Part shown: piece by piece, positions 35,246-45,078 of the stretch
How positions within the stretch are numbered: the stretch's first letter is position 1
How the letters are laid out: every line of letters begins with the position of its first letter
Assembly (NCBI GenBank): GCA_000421325.1
Contig: ATWQ01000004.1
Span: 40,551-104,550 of the forward strand
Length of the DNA stretch: 64,000 bases
DNA from: an alpha proteobacterium SCGC AAA536-K22
GTDB taxonomy: Bacteria; Pseudomonadota; Alphaproteobacteria; Puniceispirillales; Marisalimonadaceae
Direction of reading: 5' to 3'
The notes under the pieces: generated by a model
The model's input: only the letters and a program-made list of their open reading frames with translations
What the model was told of the DNA's origin: nothing
Database searches by the model: none
Translations under genes and position numbers: made by a program

Positions 35246-36070
35246 TTAAATTCTTTCTCTATGCCAACTCAAATGATCAGACATAAAAGTTGATATAAAA
35301 AAGTATGAATGATCATAATTAGGCTGCATTCTAAGATTTAAGTTTATACCAGCATTTTTACATGCATCTTCTAAAAGCCAAGGTCTCAAACCCTCTTCTA
35401 AAAAGCTGTCTGCATCTCCTTGGTCTACAAGAATTTCAGGAAAACGGTAACCATTTTTAATTAGAGCAACGCTATCATACATTTGCCAATCATCTTTATT
35501 TAACCCAATATATTTTTTATACGCTTCACTAGACCAACTAGCTGTAGAAGGTTCAACGATAGGAGCAAACGCCGAACAACTTTCGTATTTTTTAGGGTTT
35601 CTTAAAGCCATTATAATTGCTCCGTGTCCACCCATTGAATGACCAAAGATACTTTGCCTAGACATATCAAGATCAAAATTATCTTCTACAAGTTTAGGAA
35701 GTTCGTCATTTAAATAACTATACATATTATAATTTTTGTCATAAGGCGGCTCAGTTGCATCAACATAAAACCCTGCTCCAGATCCAAATTGCCAATTATC
35801 TTTTTCGTCTGGCACTTGATCACCTCTTGGACTAGTGTCAGGACAAATAATAGCCATCCCTAATTCTGCAGCTTTCTGTCTGTACTCACCTTTTTCCATT
35901 ACATTTAAATGACTACAAGTTAGTCCAGATAAGTACCACAAAACAGGTGGGTTTTTAATTTTTGGTGGAGTAAAAATTGCAAAAGTCATTTTGCAATCAT
36001 TTACGTCTGACGCATGAGTGTATACAAATTGTTTACCTCCAAAAGAAAATGCTTCAGATATTTTTTCCAT
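35246..36070 (-). CDS. S-formylglutathione hydrolase
   Basis: I start at the ATG at 36070, which overlaps the dehydrogenase stop (TGATG), giving 274 residues. It is an esterase-D type serine hydrolase: YLSGLTCSHLNVMEKGEYR, CPDTSPRG, FYVDATEPP, nucleophile S145 in FGHSMGGHGA, Asp in LVDQGDADSF and His in NYDHSYFF. It hydrolyses S-formylglutathione to formate and glutathione, the second step of glutathione-dependent formaldehyde oxidation in the cytoplasm. The coupling with the class III alcohol dehydrogenase confirms the role. Confidence 0.95.
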   Translation of the reverse strand: MEKISEAFSFGGKQFVYTHASDVNDCKMTFAIFTPPKIKNPPVLWYLSGLTCSHLNVMEKGEYRQKAAELGMAIICPDTSPRGDQVPDEKDNWQFGSGAGFYVDATEPPYDKNYNMYSYLNDELPKLVEDNFDLDMSRQSIFGHSMGGHGAIIMALRNPKKYESCSAFAPIVEPSTASWSSEAYKKYIGLNKDDWQMYDSVALIKNGYRFPEILVDQGDADSFLEEGLRPWLLEDACKNAGINLNLRMQPNYDHSYFFISTFMSDHLSWHRERI

Positions 36071-37179
36071 CAAAAAACAACAACAGATCTAATTGACTCA
36101 CCCGCATGCATTAAATCAAAACCTTTATTTATATCCTCTAATTCTAAAGTGTGAGTAATCATTGGATCAATATCAATTTTTCCTTGAAGATACCATTCTA
36201 CAATCTTAGGTACATCTGTTCTGCCTCTAGCTCCTCCAAAAGCAGTCCCCTTCCAACTTCTACCCGTAACTAATTGAAAAGGCCTGGTTGTGATTTCCTG
36301 GCCTGCTCCAGCAACTCCAATAATTATGCTTTCTCCCCAACCCTTGTGTGCACATTCTAAAGCCTGTCGCATTACATTTACATTTCCAATACATTCAAAA
36401 GAGTAATCAGCCCCACCTCCTGTCAGTTCAACTAAGTGATTGACTAAATCACCTTCGATCTCTGATGGGTTTACAAAATGTGTCATTCCAAATTTTTTTC
36501 CCCAGGATTCTTTTTTATTATTCATGTCGACGCCCACAATCATATTGGCGCCTATCATCCTTAAACCTTGGATAACATTAAGACCTATACCGCCTAATCC
36601 AAATACAACAGCATTACAGCCAGCTGTTGCCTTTGCAGTATTCATTACAGCCCCAATGCCAGTAGTTACACCACAACCAATATAACAAATTTTATCAAAG
36701 GGAGCTGTTTTATTTACCTTAGCAAGTGCTATTTCAGGCACTACCGTGTAGTTTGAAAAAGTAGATGTCCCCATATAATGAAGAATGGGTTTCCCACTGA
36801 TTGAAAATCTACTAGTTCCATCTGGCATTACTCCCTTACCCTGCGTGACCCTGATTGCCTGACACAAATTAGTTTTTGGATGTAAGCAATACTCACACTC
36901 TCTACATTCAGGGGTATAAAGAGGGATTACATGATCACCTTCTTTAAGCGAAGTTACACCTTTACCAATTTCTTTTACAATTCCAGCTCCTTCATGTCCT
37001 AAAATTGCTGGGAAAAGCCCTTCAGGATCGTCTCCAGAAAGTGTGAACTCATCAGTATGACATATTCCTGTTGCTTTAATTTCAACTAAAACTTCTCCAG
37101 GACGAGGACCTTCTAAATCTACATCCATAATTTCAAGTGGTTTACCAGCCTCAACAGCTACAGCCGCTCTAGTTTTCAT
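36070..37179 (-). CDS. S-(hydroxymethyl)glutathione dehydrogenase, class III alcohol dehydrogenase
   Basis: The 369-residue zinc enzyme contains the catalytic-zinc region [20 protein letters not shown], the structural-zinc cysteine cluster [17 protein letters not shown] (about 93-109) and the NAD motif GLGGIGL. Its length and C-terminal [19 protein letters not shown] pattern are those of the glutathione-dependent formaldehyde dehydrogenase. It oxidises S-hydroxymethylglutathione to S-formylglutathione. In a marine alphaproteobacterium the formaldehyde is likely to come from demethylation of methylated compounds. No FrmR regulator is adjacent. Confidence 0.95.
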   Translation of the reverse strand: MKTRAAVAVEAGKPLEIMDVDLEGPRPGEVLVEIKATGICHTDEFTLSGDDPEGLFPAILGHEGAGIVKEIGKGVTSLKEGDHVIPLYTPECRECEYCLHPKTNLCQAIRVTQGKGVMPDGTSRFSISGKPILHYMGTSTFSNYTVVPEIALAKVNKTAPFDKICYIGCGVTTGIGAVMNTAKATAGCNAVVFGLGGIGLNVIQGLRMIGANMIVGVDMNNKKESWGKKFGMTHFVNPSEIEGDLVNHLVELTGGGADYSFECIGNVNVMRQALECAHKGWGESIIIGVAGAGQEITTRPFQLVTGRSWKGTAFGGARGRTDVPKIVEWYLQGKIDIDPMITHTLELEDINKGFDLMHAGESIRSVVVF

Positions 37180-37303
37180 TATTTACCCCTCTAATAATCA
37201 AAATTAAGATACGTTGAATTTATTATGATTTAATATCGATGACTTGCAAGGATTTTTAGTATATAAAATTATCTCTGTGAGATTTTAATGTAGGAGTAAA
37301 TTT

Positions 37304-38113
37304 ATGAGTTTTGTTGAAACTGAAATAAACGGACAGATACTTACTATAAGGCTAAATCGTCCTGAAAGATTAAATGCATTGAGTACTGTTATAAGATCAG
37401 GAATGGCAGAAGCATTTAACAGGTTTCATGAAGACAATGATCTTGAAGTTGCAATTTTAACAGGAACTGGTAGAGGCTTTTGTGCAGGTGAAGACATGAA
37501 AGAGTCTTTAGACAGAGGAATTCCTGGTTCTCCAAAAGAATTTGTAGAAGAAAATTTAGTTGACCCTTTTCAGACTGGGGTCCTTAAAAAACCAGTTATA
37601 GCTGCTGTCAATGGTTTTGCTATGGGCGGTGGTTTTATGCTAGTCGAAAGAACTGATTTAAGAATAGCCGTAAAAGAAGCTATTTTTGAAATGTCCGAGG
37701 CTAAAAGGTGGCTACTTGGTGGATATAATCACGGTCATTATGGAAATCTTCCTCATCCAGTTGCAACAGAAATGGCATTTGGATACAGAATATCGGCCGA
37801 AAGAATGCATCAAGTTGGTTTCATTAACCGTCTTGTCGAAGCTAAAGATTTAATGACTGAGGCATACTCTATGGCTGAACACCTTCTAACTCTCCCTCCT
37901 GCTGCTAGGGTTAATACACTTTATATGATGAAACATATGGCTCCAAAAATTAGTCCAAATATTGCAGATCTTGCTGAAAAACTTCATCTTCACGGTGATA
38001 CAGAAGATAGAATGGAGAGCAGACGCGCTTTTGCTGAAAAAAGAAAACCGAACTTCAAAGGTTGGCTTAAACCTGAAGATAGATATAACATGCCCAAATT
38101 AGAAGAAAAATAG
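37304..38113 (+). CDS. enoyl-CoA hydratase/isomerase family protein (second)
   Basis: It is a 269-residue crotonase-fold protein: LTIRLNRPERLNALSTVIR, oxyanion segments GFCAGEDMKESLDRG (about 57-71) and AVNGFAMGGGFMLVERTDLR (about 100-119), then FEMSEAKRWLLGGYNHGHYG. Glycine-rich binding loops are intact, but the downstream catalytic region differs from canonical hydratases, so hydratase, isomerase or lyase activity is possible. A ribosome site (TAGGAG) precedes the ATG. The CoA-transferase gene follows after eight bases, so the pair act on one CoA thioester. Confidence 0.85.
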   Translation: MSFVETEINGQILTIRLNRPERLNALSTVIRSGMAEAFNRFHEDNDLEVAILTGTGRGFCAGEDMKESLDRGIPGSPKEFVEENLVDPFQTGVLKKPVIAAVNGFAMGGGFMLVERTDLRIAVKEAIFEMSEAKRWLLGGYNHGHYGNLPHPVATEMAFGYRISAERMHQVGFINRLVEAKDLMTEAYSMAEHLLTLPPAARVNTLYMMKHMAPKISPNIADLAEKLHLHGDTEDRMESRRAFAEKRKPNFKGWLKPEDRYNMPKLEEK

Positions 38114-38121
38114 AGGTAAAA

Positions 38122-39333
38122 ATGAATGAGATAAATGGTGCTCTTTCTGGCCTTAAAATAGTTGCTTGCTCTACAGCTCAAGCAGGAACAGTACCCTACA
38201 TGCTTATGGCAGACCTTGGAGCTGAGGTGATTAAAATAGAAACACCAGGCAAAGGCGATAATAATAGAAGTTCTGGGTATTTAATGGGATCAACTGGATC
38301 TTTTTTTGAGACAAATAATAGAGGGGTTAAAAGTTTAACACTTAATCTTAAATCCGATAAAGGTCAAAAAATACTTCATGATTTAGTTAAAGATGCTGAC
38401 ATATTTGGACAAAATTTTAGACCTGGAGTTGCTGAAAAATTAAACTTTGATTATGAAACACTTAGTAAAATAAATCCTAAAATAGTATATGCCTCAGTGT
38501 CAGCTTATGGGCCTGATGCTCCTGATGGACATTTGCCGGGAACTGATGCAGTTGGCCAAGCTTTAAGTGGTATAGCTGAAGCATATTCAATACCAGGTAA
38601 TAATTTGAGAACTGGTGTAGCTTCAGTAGCTGACGAAAGTTGTGCAATTTTAACTTTTGGAGGGATACTAGCAGCGTATATAAATGCGCAAAAAACTGGT
38701 AAAGGTCAAAAATTAGAAACCTCTCTTGTTGGAAGTGCTTTTAGACTTCTTGGATGGACCATGACAACAGCTATGTGGAGTAACAAGCCACCAATAACCG
38801 GTGCCAGAATTAATGGCACTAGAGAACGTCCGGGAATTGCAGCTTGTTTTAACGATATTGATGGAAAACCCTTTGCACTTCAGCTTGATCCCGATGATTG
38901 GAAAGAAGCAATGAAAGAACTTAATTTTTTTGACGTGCTTGAAAAAGATAATCTAATTGACCTTGGTCTTGCATTTGAGTCTGATGAAAAGAAAACAAAA
39001 ATTTTAAACAAGCTTGCTGAATTATTTTCAACTAACAAAAGAGATCACTGGATCTCAATTTTAAGAAATGCTGACATGATATCCACCCATGTGAATACAA
39101 TGTTAGAAGCATCTAATGATCCTAATTTAAAAGAAAATAATTATGTAACTGAGGTGTGGTATCCAGAACTCAACAAGAATATGAAAGTCCATGGAACACC
39201 CTGGAAATTTTCAAAAACTCCCGCTAACATTAAACGAGCGCCTAAACTTGGAGAACACAATTCAGAACTTCTTAATAAATTAGGATATTCTGATGACGAA
39301 ATTCAGAATTTAACCGAAGATAAAATTATTTAA
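38122..39333 (+). CDS. CaiB/BaiF family CoA-transferase (third)
   Basis: The protein has 403 residues: LSGLKIVACSTAQAGTVPYM, LMADLGAEVIKIETPGKGDN, FETNNRGVKSLTLNLKSDKG, and VASVADESCAILTFGGILAA where the catalytic aspartate (VADESC, about 171) lies. It would activate a carboxylate as CoA ester for the preceding crotonase-type enzyme. It differs clearly from the two transferases at 26-30 kb, so the three are not recent copies. The 3' end overlaps the convergent carbonic-anhydrase-like gene by eight bases. Confidence 0.9.
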   Translation: MNEINGALSGLKIVACSTAQAGTVPYMLMADLGAEVIKIETPGKGDNNRSSGYLMGSTGSFFETNNRGVKSLTLNLKSDKGQKILHDLVKDADIFGQNFRPGVAEKLNFDYETLSKINPKIVYASVSAYGPDAPDGHLPGTDAVGQALSGIAEAYSIPGNNLRTGVASVADESCAILTFGGILAAYINAQKTGKGQKLETSLVGSAFRLLGWTMTTAMWSNKPPITGARINGTRERPGIAACFNDIDGKPFALQLDPDDWKEAMKELNFFDVLEKDNLIDLGLAFESDEKKTKILNKLAELFSTNKRDHWISILRNADMISTHVNTMLEASNDPNLKENNYVTEVWYPELNKNMKVHGTPWKFSKTPANIKRAPKLGEHNSELLNKLGYSDDEIQNLTEDKII

Positions 39334-39856
39334 TTTCTGTCATTTCATTAATAAATTTTTTGAAGTTTGTTACGTAGTGTTTAGAAGATCTTGTCATATT
39401 ATCTATCATATCTTGGCTCAATTCTCTTACTGCCTTGGCTGGAGAACCAACTATTAATGATCCATCTGGAAACTCTTTATTTTCTGTAACCAGAGCCCCT
39501 GCACCTACAAGTGAATTATTACCAATTTTTGCATTATTGAGAATTGTAGCTCCCATGCCAACTAGAGAATTGTTTCCAATGGTACATCCGTGAATAATTG
39601 CATTATGACCAATTGTACAATTATCACCTATAGTTACAGGACAATCGGGATCAACATGAATTATAGTATTTTCTTGGATATTAGTTTCATTACCAATTTT
39701 AATTACGTCATTATCACCTCTTAAAACTGATCCAAACCAAATACCAACATCTTTACCTAAAATAACATTCCCTATTACGTGGGCGTCGGGTGCCACCCAA
39801 TATGAGTCTTTTTCTGGAAGTTGAGGTTTATTTTCACCTAAGCTATAAATTGGCAT
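39326..39856 (-). CDS. gamma-type carbonic anhydrase family protein
   Basis: A start at the ATG at 39856 fits the ribosome site AAGGAG and the family opening MPIYSLGENKPQLPE, giving 176 residues. Hexapeptide repeats build a left-handed beta-helix from about 15 to 150. The zinc histidines appear in TIIHVD and IGHNAIIHGC (two), with the arginine in VLRGDND. The family includes YrdA/PaaY proteins and true gamma carbonic anhydrases. It may hydrate carbon dioxide or act as a small-molecule accessory protein; the gene's neighbours do not decide. Confidence 0.85.
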   Translation of the reverse strand: MPIYSLGENKPQLPEKDSYWVAPDAHVIGNVILGKDVGIWFGSVLRGDNDVIKIGNETNIQENTIIHVDPDCPVTIGDNCTIGHNAIIHGCTIGNNSLVGMGATILNNAKIGNNSLVGAGALVTENKEFPDGSLIVGSPAKAVRELSQDMIDNMTRSSKHYVTNFKKFINEMTEIK

Positions 39857-39956
39857 TTCTTCTCCTTCATAAGAAATCATTATTAAAAGAATATTTAGAG
39901 TATATACTTTTTTAAAGTTGTTAATATATTTATTGATAAACTATAAGGATTTTTTT

Positions 39957-41051
39957 ATGAATGATAAAGATAACACTATCTCTAAAATTTCAATCTACCG
40001 ATTAGATGTTCCCTTAATTAAACCTTATAAATTATCTTATAATACTTTTCATTCTTTCGAACCTCTTCTAATTCATATTGTTGATAATAATGGAAATGAA
40101 GGGTGGGGAGAACAGCACATATCTCCTGGCTCAAGTAACGAAACAAGAGAGGGTGGATGGACATTTGCAAGAATATTATCAAAATTAATTGTAAATAAAA
40201 CTTTTAACGAGGCCAAAGAAATAATTTCAACTCACTCTAATGTAAGTATTGTTGCATCAAGCGCTTTATATTCAGCAATCGACATGCTCACAGATCATAG
40301 TATTTTAACTAACAAAGATCCTATTAAACTGAAATTGTTAACTGCATTTAATGCGGAAGAGGAAATAGAAATAAAGGATGAGTTAGATAAATTAACAGAA
40401 CAGGGTTTTACTACAATAAAAATTAAAGTTGGTAAAAATGTAAGTCTAGATCTCAAAAAAATTAATAATATTCAAAACCACTTAAATGGAAGAGCTAAAC
40501 TTAGAATAGATGCAAATCGAGCATATACAAAAGTTGAAGGCTGCGAATTTGTTGCAGGATTAAAACCAAACTTTATAGAATTATTTGAACAACCTTGCCA
40601 CGCCGACGATTGGGATGCTAATGCTGCAGTTGCTAAAATGTCAAGTGTCCCAATTATGTTGGATGAGCCTATATGTAGTAAGGAAGACATTAAAAGAGCA
40701 TCACATATTGAAGGTGTAGGGTTGTGCAAGCTAAAATTAAAGAGATTTATGTCCATCTCAAGATTGGAAGAGACAATAAATTATGCTCATAGTTTAGGGT
40801 TAAAAATTGTAATTGGTGATGGTTTAGGCTCTGAAATAAATTGTTGGATGGAAGCTAAAATTGCAAGTGGCTTAATTGAAAATGCTGGTGAGTACAATGG
40901 CTTTTTAAAAATAAAACCGGAAGCAAGGATATTGTCAGACCCTATTAAATTTCAAGATGGATTTTTTATAACACCTAATAATTGGAAGCTAGAAATTGAC
41001 AGAGATAAATTAGAAAAATACAGTATTAATAATGAAGTTATCTATAAATAA
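39957..41051 (+). CDS. enolase-superfamily protein, mandelate racemase/muconate lactonizing group
   Basis: A start at the ATG at 39957 behind AAGGA (39945-39949) gives 364 residues. The capping domain is followed by the barrel: K-x-K motif TTIKIKVGKNV (about 160-170), metal-binding D in LRIDANRAYT, E in ELFEQPCHADDW, and D/E in IMLDEPICSKED, with IGDGLGSEI near the end. Members abstract an alpha proton next to a carboxylate, then racemise, dehydrate or cycloisomerise. Two lysines on the second strand suit MLE-subgroup or racemase chemistry. It heads a plus-strand run with a dioxygenase, a TctCBA uptake system and an MmgE/PrpD gene. Confidence 0.85.
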   Translation: MNDKDNTISKISIYRLDVPLIKPYKLSYNTFHSFEPLLIHIVDNNGNEGWGEQHISPGSSNETREGGWTFARILSKLIVNKTFNEAKEIISTHSNVSIVASSALYSAIDMLTDHSILTNKDPIKLKLLTAFNAEEEIEIKDELDKLTEQGFTTIKIKVGKNVSLDLKKINNIQNHLNGRAKLRIDANRAYTKVEGCEFVAGLKPNFIELFEQPCHADDWDANAAVAKMSSVPIMLDEPICSKEDIKRASHIEGVGLCKLKLKRFMSISRLEETINYAHSLGLKIVIGDGLGSEINCWMEAKIASGLIENAGEYNGFLKIKPEARILSDPIKFQDGFFITPNNWKLEIDRDKLEKYSINNEVIYK

Positions 41052-41069
41052 AATTTTAAGGAAGAAAGA

Positions 41070-41924
41070 ATGAAATTGTTAAAAAGTACTGCTAGTCTAG
41101 GCGGTGAGATTTTAGAGATGGATCTTAGTCAAAAATTAAGTCAAAATCAGATACATTTTTTAAATCAATGTTGGAATGATAGATTAGTTTTAGTTTTTAA
41201 AAAACAGAATTTAGACGATAACAAATTAATAAATTTTAGTAAAAATTTTGGAGAATTAGATCCTCCTGGACCTAACCCATATGGTGTAAAGTTTTTACCG
41301 GAATTTCCTGAAATAAATGTAATATCTAATGTAAAAAATAAAGAGGGTACTCCGATTGGGAATTTAGGAGACGGCGAAGCTGTTTGGCATGCAGACATGA
41401 CGTATCAAGAAACTCCACCAAAAGCAGGCATTTTATATGCTCTAGAAGTACCTAAAAATCAAGGTGATACTCATTTTGCTAATATGACTTTGGCATATGA
41501 TGAATTACCTGACAAACTAAAACAAAAAATTGATGGTAAAATCTTAATACATGACTCTGCTCATAATAGCGCTGGAATGTTACGAAAGGGATATTCCGAA
41601 GTTAGCAATCCTTTAGAAACACCTGGAGCAAGACACCCGATAATAATTATAGATAAAAATACAAATAAAAAACTTCTGTTTTTAGGTAGAAGACCACACG
41701 CTTACATAATTGGTCTGGAAATAAAAGAAAGTGAAAATTTATTAGATCAAATATGGGAACATGCAACTCAAGAAAAATTTACCTGGACACAAAAATGGGA
41801 AAAAGGTGATTTACTTATGTGGAAAAATTTGAATGTTCTTCATAAAAGAGATGCATTTGACCCAAACACCAGAAGAATAATGCACCGAACTCAGTTAAAA
41901 GGTGAAATGAAGATATCAGCGTAA
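41070..41924 (+). CDS. TauD/TfdA-family Fe(II)/2-oxoglutarate dioxygenase
   Basis: It has 284 residues with the iron-binding facial triad of the family: H-x-D in WHADMTYQETPPKAG (about 108-122) and the distal His in RRIMHRTQLKG near the C terminus, plus the 2-oxoglutarate-binding Arg (RRIMHRTQ). It follows the enolase-superfamily gene after 18 bases with a ribosome site (AAGGAAG). TauD/TfdA enzymes hydroxylate taurine, carnitine precursors, aryloxyacetates or phosphonates and similar. An alkyl-phosphonate link with the left-hand locus is conceivable but unsupported; a TctC-imported acid is more likely. Confidence 0.87.
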   Translation: MKLLKSTASLGGEILEMDLSQKLSQNQIHFLNQCWNDRLVLVFKKQNLDDNKLINFSKNFGELDPPGPNPYGVKFLPEFPEINVISNVKNKEGTPIGNLGDGEAVWHADMTYQETPPKAGILYALEVPKNQGDTHFANMTLAYDELPDKLKQKIDGKILIHDSAHNSAGMLRKGYSEVSNPLETPGARHPIIIIDKNTNKKLLFLGRRPHAYIIGLEIKESENLLDQIWEHATQEKFTWTQKWEKGDLLMWKNLNVLHKRDAFDPNTRRIMHRTQLKGEMKISA

Positions 41925-42027
41925 ATAAATTTTAAATAATAAAATATTAATTATTTAAAAGATTAGTTGCTTTATAGAACTTTCGATTGCAGAATTAATA
42001 CTTAATATTTAAAACTGGGAGAGTAAT

Positions 42028-43023
42028 ATGACACAAAAAAATAATTCTTTTCGAAGAAATATTGTTAAAGTTGGATTGGGTGTCGTCGCTATGGCAGGGA
42101 TTAGTACCTTTGGTTTAGTTTCTATTGCTAGTGCTGATAAATACCCAAGCAAATCAATTGAACTTGTTATTCATGCTAAATATGGTGGTGGTACAGATAC
42201 CACAGCTAGAATGGTTTCAATAAGAACTCGTAGAAATTTAAAAGCTGATATTTCTATTGTTGCAAAACGAGGTGGTTCAGGTGCAAAGGCTCAAAACTAT
42301 GTTTTATCTAAGCCTGCAGACGGATATACCATAATGGCTCTAACTCAGTCTCACCTCTATACTATGGCTAGAGGTAAATCTAATATGAAGATTAATGACA
42401 TTGTTGGAGTAGCTAGGGCAATGGATGACCCTACTTTCATAGCTGTGTCAGGTAAAGGTAATTTTAAGACCCTTGAAGATTTAGTATCTGCTTCAAAAAA
42501 AGCACCTCTAAATTGGGGAGTAGCACAAATTGGAGGTACCGAGCATATTGGTTTAGCTCAATTTGCTAAGGAAGCTGGAATAAAGTTTAAAGTTGTACCT
42601 TTTGGTTCTGGAGCTCAAATGGTTCAAGCTTTAATGGCTGGAAAGATTGATGCTACGTTACCAAACGTAAGTGAAGCAGCAAATCAAGTTGCTGATGGAA
42701 GTTTTAGAGCATTAGCTGTTATGGCTGAAGATAGGCTGAAAGATTATCCAAATGTTCCTTCTACATATGAAAAGGGAATCAAAGCTAAATGTTCTACAAC
42801 TAGAGGATATGCTGTATTAGCCTCAACACCGCAACCAATTATCGATCAAATATCAAAAGCAATGGTTAAAGCTATGAAACATGACGTTTTTAAAAGCTAC
42901 CTTGCTGGAGCTGGTCTTACCGTAGAAAGCAGTGTTGCTGGAACTAAAGTTTGGGACAAGCATCTTAAGGCTGAGTACAAAGTAGCTGCATCAGCACTAA
43001 AAGAGCTTGGTTTAGTTAAGTAG
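42028..43023 (+). CDS. tripartite tricarboxylate transporter substrate-binding protein (TctC type)
   Basis: The 331-residue protein has a twin-basic-leaning signal sequence (FRRNIVKVGLGVVAMAG) cleaved near SIASADK. The mature protein has TctC features: the opening YPSKSIELVIHAKYGGGTD, VAKRGGSGAKAQNYVL, NWGVAQIGGTEH, GAQMVQALMAGKIDATLPN and MAEDRLKDYPNVPSTYEKG. TctC captures a dicarboxylate-like or aromatic acid in the periplasm for the TctAB channel. The glycine-rich loop at the substrate carboxylate is intact. The spacer upstream carries an AT-only inverted repeat at 41930-41960. Confidence 0.9.
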   Translation: MTQKNNSFRRNIVKVGLGVVAMAGISTFGLVSIASADKYPSKSIELVIHAKYGGGTDTTARMVSIRTRRNLKADISIVAKRGGSGAKAQNYVLSKPADGYTIMALTQSHLYTMARGKSNMKINDIVGVARAMDDPTFIAVSGKGNFKTLEDLVSASKKAPLNWGVAQIGGTEHIGLAQFAKEAGIKFKVVPFGSGAQMVQALMAGKIDATLPNVSEAANQVADGSFRALAVMAEDRLKDYPNVPSTYEKGIKAKCSTTRGYAVLASTPQPIIDQISKAMVKAMKHDVFKSYLAGAGLTVESSVAGTKVWDKHLKAEYKVAASALKELGLVK

Positions 43024-43054
43024 TATTAATCTTAATTATTAGGCTTTATACAAA

Positions 43055-43573
43055 ATGAAAAATAATAAAACTGCACCCAGTAATCTGGGTGCATTGTTTA
43101 ATAAAAAAGATACTATAATAGCTGTGCTAATGATTGCCCTCATAGCATTCTTATGGTTTGAGACAACAAAATTTGAGAAAGTTCCAGATTTATTTTCTAA
43201 CAACATACCACCAGAAATGTTTCCACAAATTTTACTTATAATTATTTTAGGAATGATCCTTATAATTCCTTTTGAACATATGTTTCTTAAAAAAAGTGGT
43301 AAAAATATAGACTCAGCTAGATCTAAACCTGTAGAAATTTCAACTATAGGTACAATGATTATTTTGACAGTAATTATTGCATCTTCTCAATTACTAGGAG
43401 CTGCATTAACTATAATTGCAGTAAGTATATCTTTACCTTTTTATTGGGGAGAAAGAAGATTAAAAGTATTGATTCCATACATAATTGGATTTCCATTATT
43501 TGTAATAGTTTTGTTTAATATAATTCTTGGCGTTCATTTCGAACCAGGACTTTTAGATTTTTTAAAAAATTAA
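43055..43573 (+). CDS. tripartite tricarboxylate transporter small membrane protein (TctB type)
   Basis: It has 172 residues with four hydrophobic helices, the typical TctB pattern, including the segment IPPEMFPQILLIIILGMILI after the first helix and GERRLKVLIPYIIGFPLFVI. TctB is the less conserved small membrane partner of TctA. The gene lies between tctC and tctA, with 31 and 13 bases of spacing. Confidence 0.85.
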   Translation: MKNNKTAPSNLGALFNKKDTIIAVLMIALIAFLWFETTKFEKVPDLFSNNIPPEMFPQILLIIILGMILIIPFEHMFLKKSGKNIDSARSKPVEISTIGTMIILTVIIASSQLLGAALTIIAVSISLPFYWGERRLKVLIPYIIGFPLFVIVLFNIILGVHFEPGLLDFLKN

Positions 43574-43586
43574 AGAGGATTAAAAT

Positions 43587-45059
43587 TTGGAAGATGTCGC
43601 AAAAGGTTTAGGATTATTATTAGAATTTGAAAATATAATTTTAATACTATCAGGTGTTTTAATTGGAGTTCTGGTTGGAGCATTACCAGGTCTCAGTTCA
43701 CCAATGGCAATTGCTTTGTTAATCCCTTTTACTATTTCTCTAGACCCTGTTGCAGCAATTTCTATGATGGCTGCATTATATTGTGCAGGAACATTTGGTG
43801 GATCTATAACAGCTATTTTAATTAATGCTCCTGGTGCTCCACCCGCTGTAGCAACTGCTTTGGATGGATATCCAATGGCTAAAAATGGTGAACCAGGAAG
43901 AGCCTTAGGTCTTGCTGCTGTATCAAGTGTTTTTGGTGGTATTTTTAGCTTAATAATTTTTATATTTGCAGCACCTTTATTAGCAAAACTTGCTTTAGAA
44001 TTTGGACCAGCTGAATACTTTGGACTAGCAGTGTTTGCTCTATCAATGCTTGCTTCAATGAGTGGAAAGTCATCTTTAAGAAACCTAATTTCTGGGTTAA
44101 TTGGTGTCTTGATTGGAACAATAGGTATTCACCTCACCACTGGAGTTGAGAGATTCACTTTTGATATTCCAGATCTTGAAGAAGGTATTCATTTTGTTCC
44201 TGTACTTATTGGTCTATTTGCTGTGAGTGAGTTATTTAAGCAATCAGAAAAATTGAATGCAGTTGTAGATAGAATTCAAGCTAAAGCCTTACGACTTCCA
44301 TCCCTTTCTGAATTAAAAAAATTAAAATACACAATTCTTAGATCTTCAGGAATAGGTACCTTTATAGGTATACTTCCTGCAGAAGGCTCTACAGTTGCCG
44401 CAATTATTGGATACAATGAGGCAAGAAGATGGTCTAAAGAAAAAGATAAGTTTGGAAAAGGTTCACCTGAAGGTATAGTCGGGCCTGAAGCAGCAAATAA
44501 TGCTGCAGCAGGTGGAGCCATGGTTCCCACTTTAGCTCTAGGAATACCCGGAAGTGGATCCACTGCTTTAATACTTGCCGCGTTAATAATGCATGGTTTT
44601 AGACCAGGTCCTTATTTAATTAGTGAAACACCTGAATTTGTTTATGCAATTTTTGGTGCAATGTTGATTGCTAATTTAGGTTTTTTATTTATTGGATTAA
44701 TAGGAGCTAAATTCTTTTCATTAGTAGCATTTATTCCAAAAAAATTACTTTGGCCAGCTGTATTTATATTTTCAATGATTGGATCTTATTCCTTTGCATC
44801 ATCTATGTTTGATGTATGGGTAATGCTTGCTGCTGGTCTTTTGGGTTATTTTATGGATAGAAATGGCTTTTCAGCTGCACCTCTAGTTATGGGATTAATT
44901 TTAGGTAAGTTAGTCGAGGAAAGTTTCTCTCAATCTATGATTATCCATGACAATAACTTTTTTGCACTCTTGGAAAGCCCTGTAGTTCTGTTGTTCTTTG
45001 TACTTACTTTTTTAAGTTTGTCATCACCATTTTGGACAAGGTTTTTCTCTAAGAAATAA
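43587..45059 (+). CDS. tripartite tricarboxylate transporter large membrane protein (TctA type)
   Basis: The start is TTG at 43587 behind AGAGGAT (43574-43580). The 490-residue protein has about twelve helices. TctA hallmarks are GVLVGALPGLSSPMAIALLI (about 27-46), GSITAILINAPGAPPAVATA, LDGYPMAKNGEPGRALG, GPEAANNAAAGGAMVPTLAL and GIPGSGSTALILAALIMHG. It forms the sodium- or proton-driven channel that works with TctC and TctB. The MmgE/PrpD gene follows after 19 bases, so import and first enzymatic steps are likely co-expressed. Confidence 0.93.
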   Translation: MEDVAKGLGLLLEFENIILILSGVLIGVLVGALPGLSSPMAIALLIPFTISLDPVAAISMMAALYCAGTFGGSITAILINAPGAPPAVATALDGYPMAKNGEPGRALGLAAVSSVFGGIFSLIIFIFAAPLLAKLALEFGPAEYFGLAVFALSMLASMSGKSSLRNLISGLIGVLIGTIGIHLTTGVERFTFDIPDLEEGIHFVPVLIGLFAVSELFKQSEKLNAVVDRIQAKALRLPSLSELKKLKYTILRSSGIGTFIGILPAEGSTVAAIIGYNEARRWSKEKDKFGKGSPEGIVGPEAANNAAAGGAMVPTLALGIPGSGSTALILAALIMHGFRPGPYLISETPEFVYAIFGAMLIANLGFLFIGLIGAKFFSLVAFIPKKLLWPAVFIFSMIGSYSFASSMFDVWVMLAAGLLGYFMDRNGFSAAPLVMGLILGKLVEESFSQSMIIHDNNFFALLESPVVLLFFVLTFLSLSSPFWTRFFSKK

Positions 45060-45078
45060 TTTTTTAACAGATAATAGT

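Noticed and set aside
41930-41960. AT-only inverted repeat TTTTAAATAAT / ATTATTTAAAA between the dioxygenase gene and tctC as a terminator
   Set aside because: No GC pairs and no following T-run on the plus strand; such palindromes are expected by chance in this base composition.
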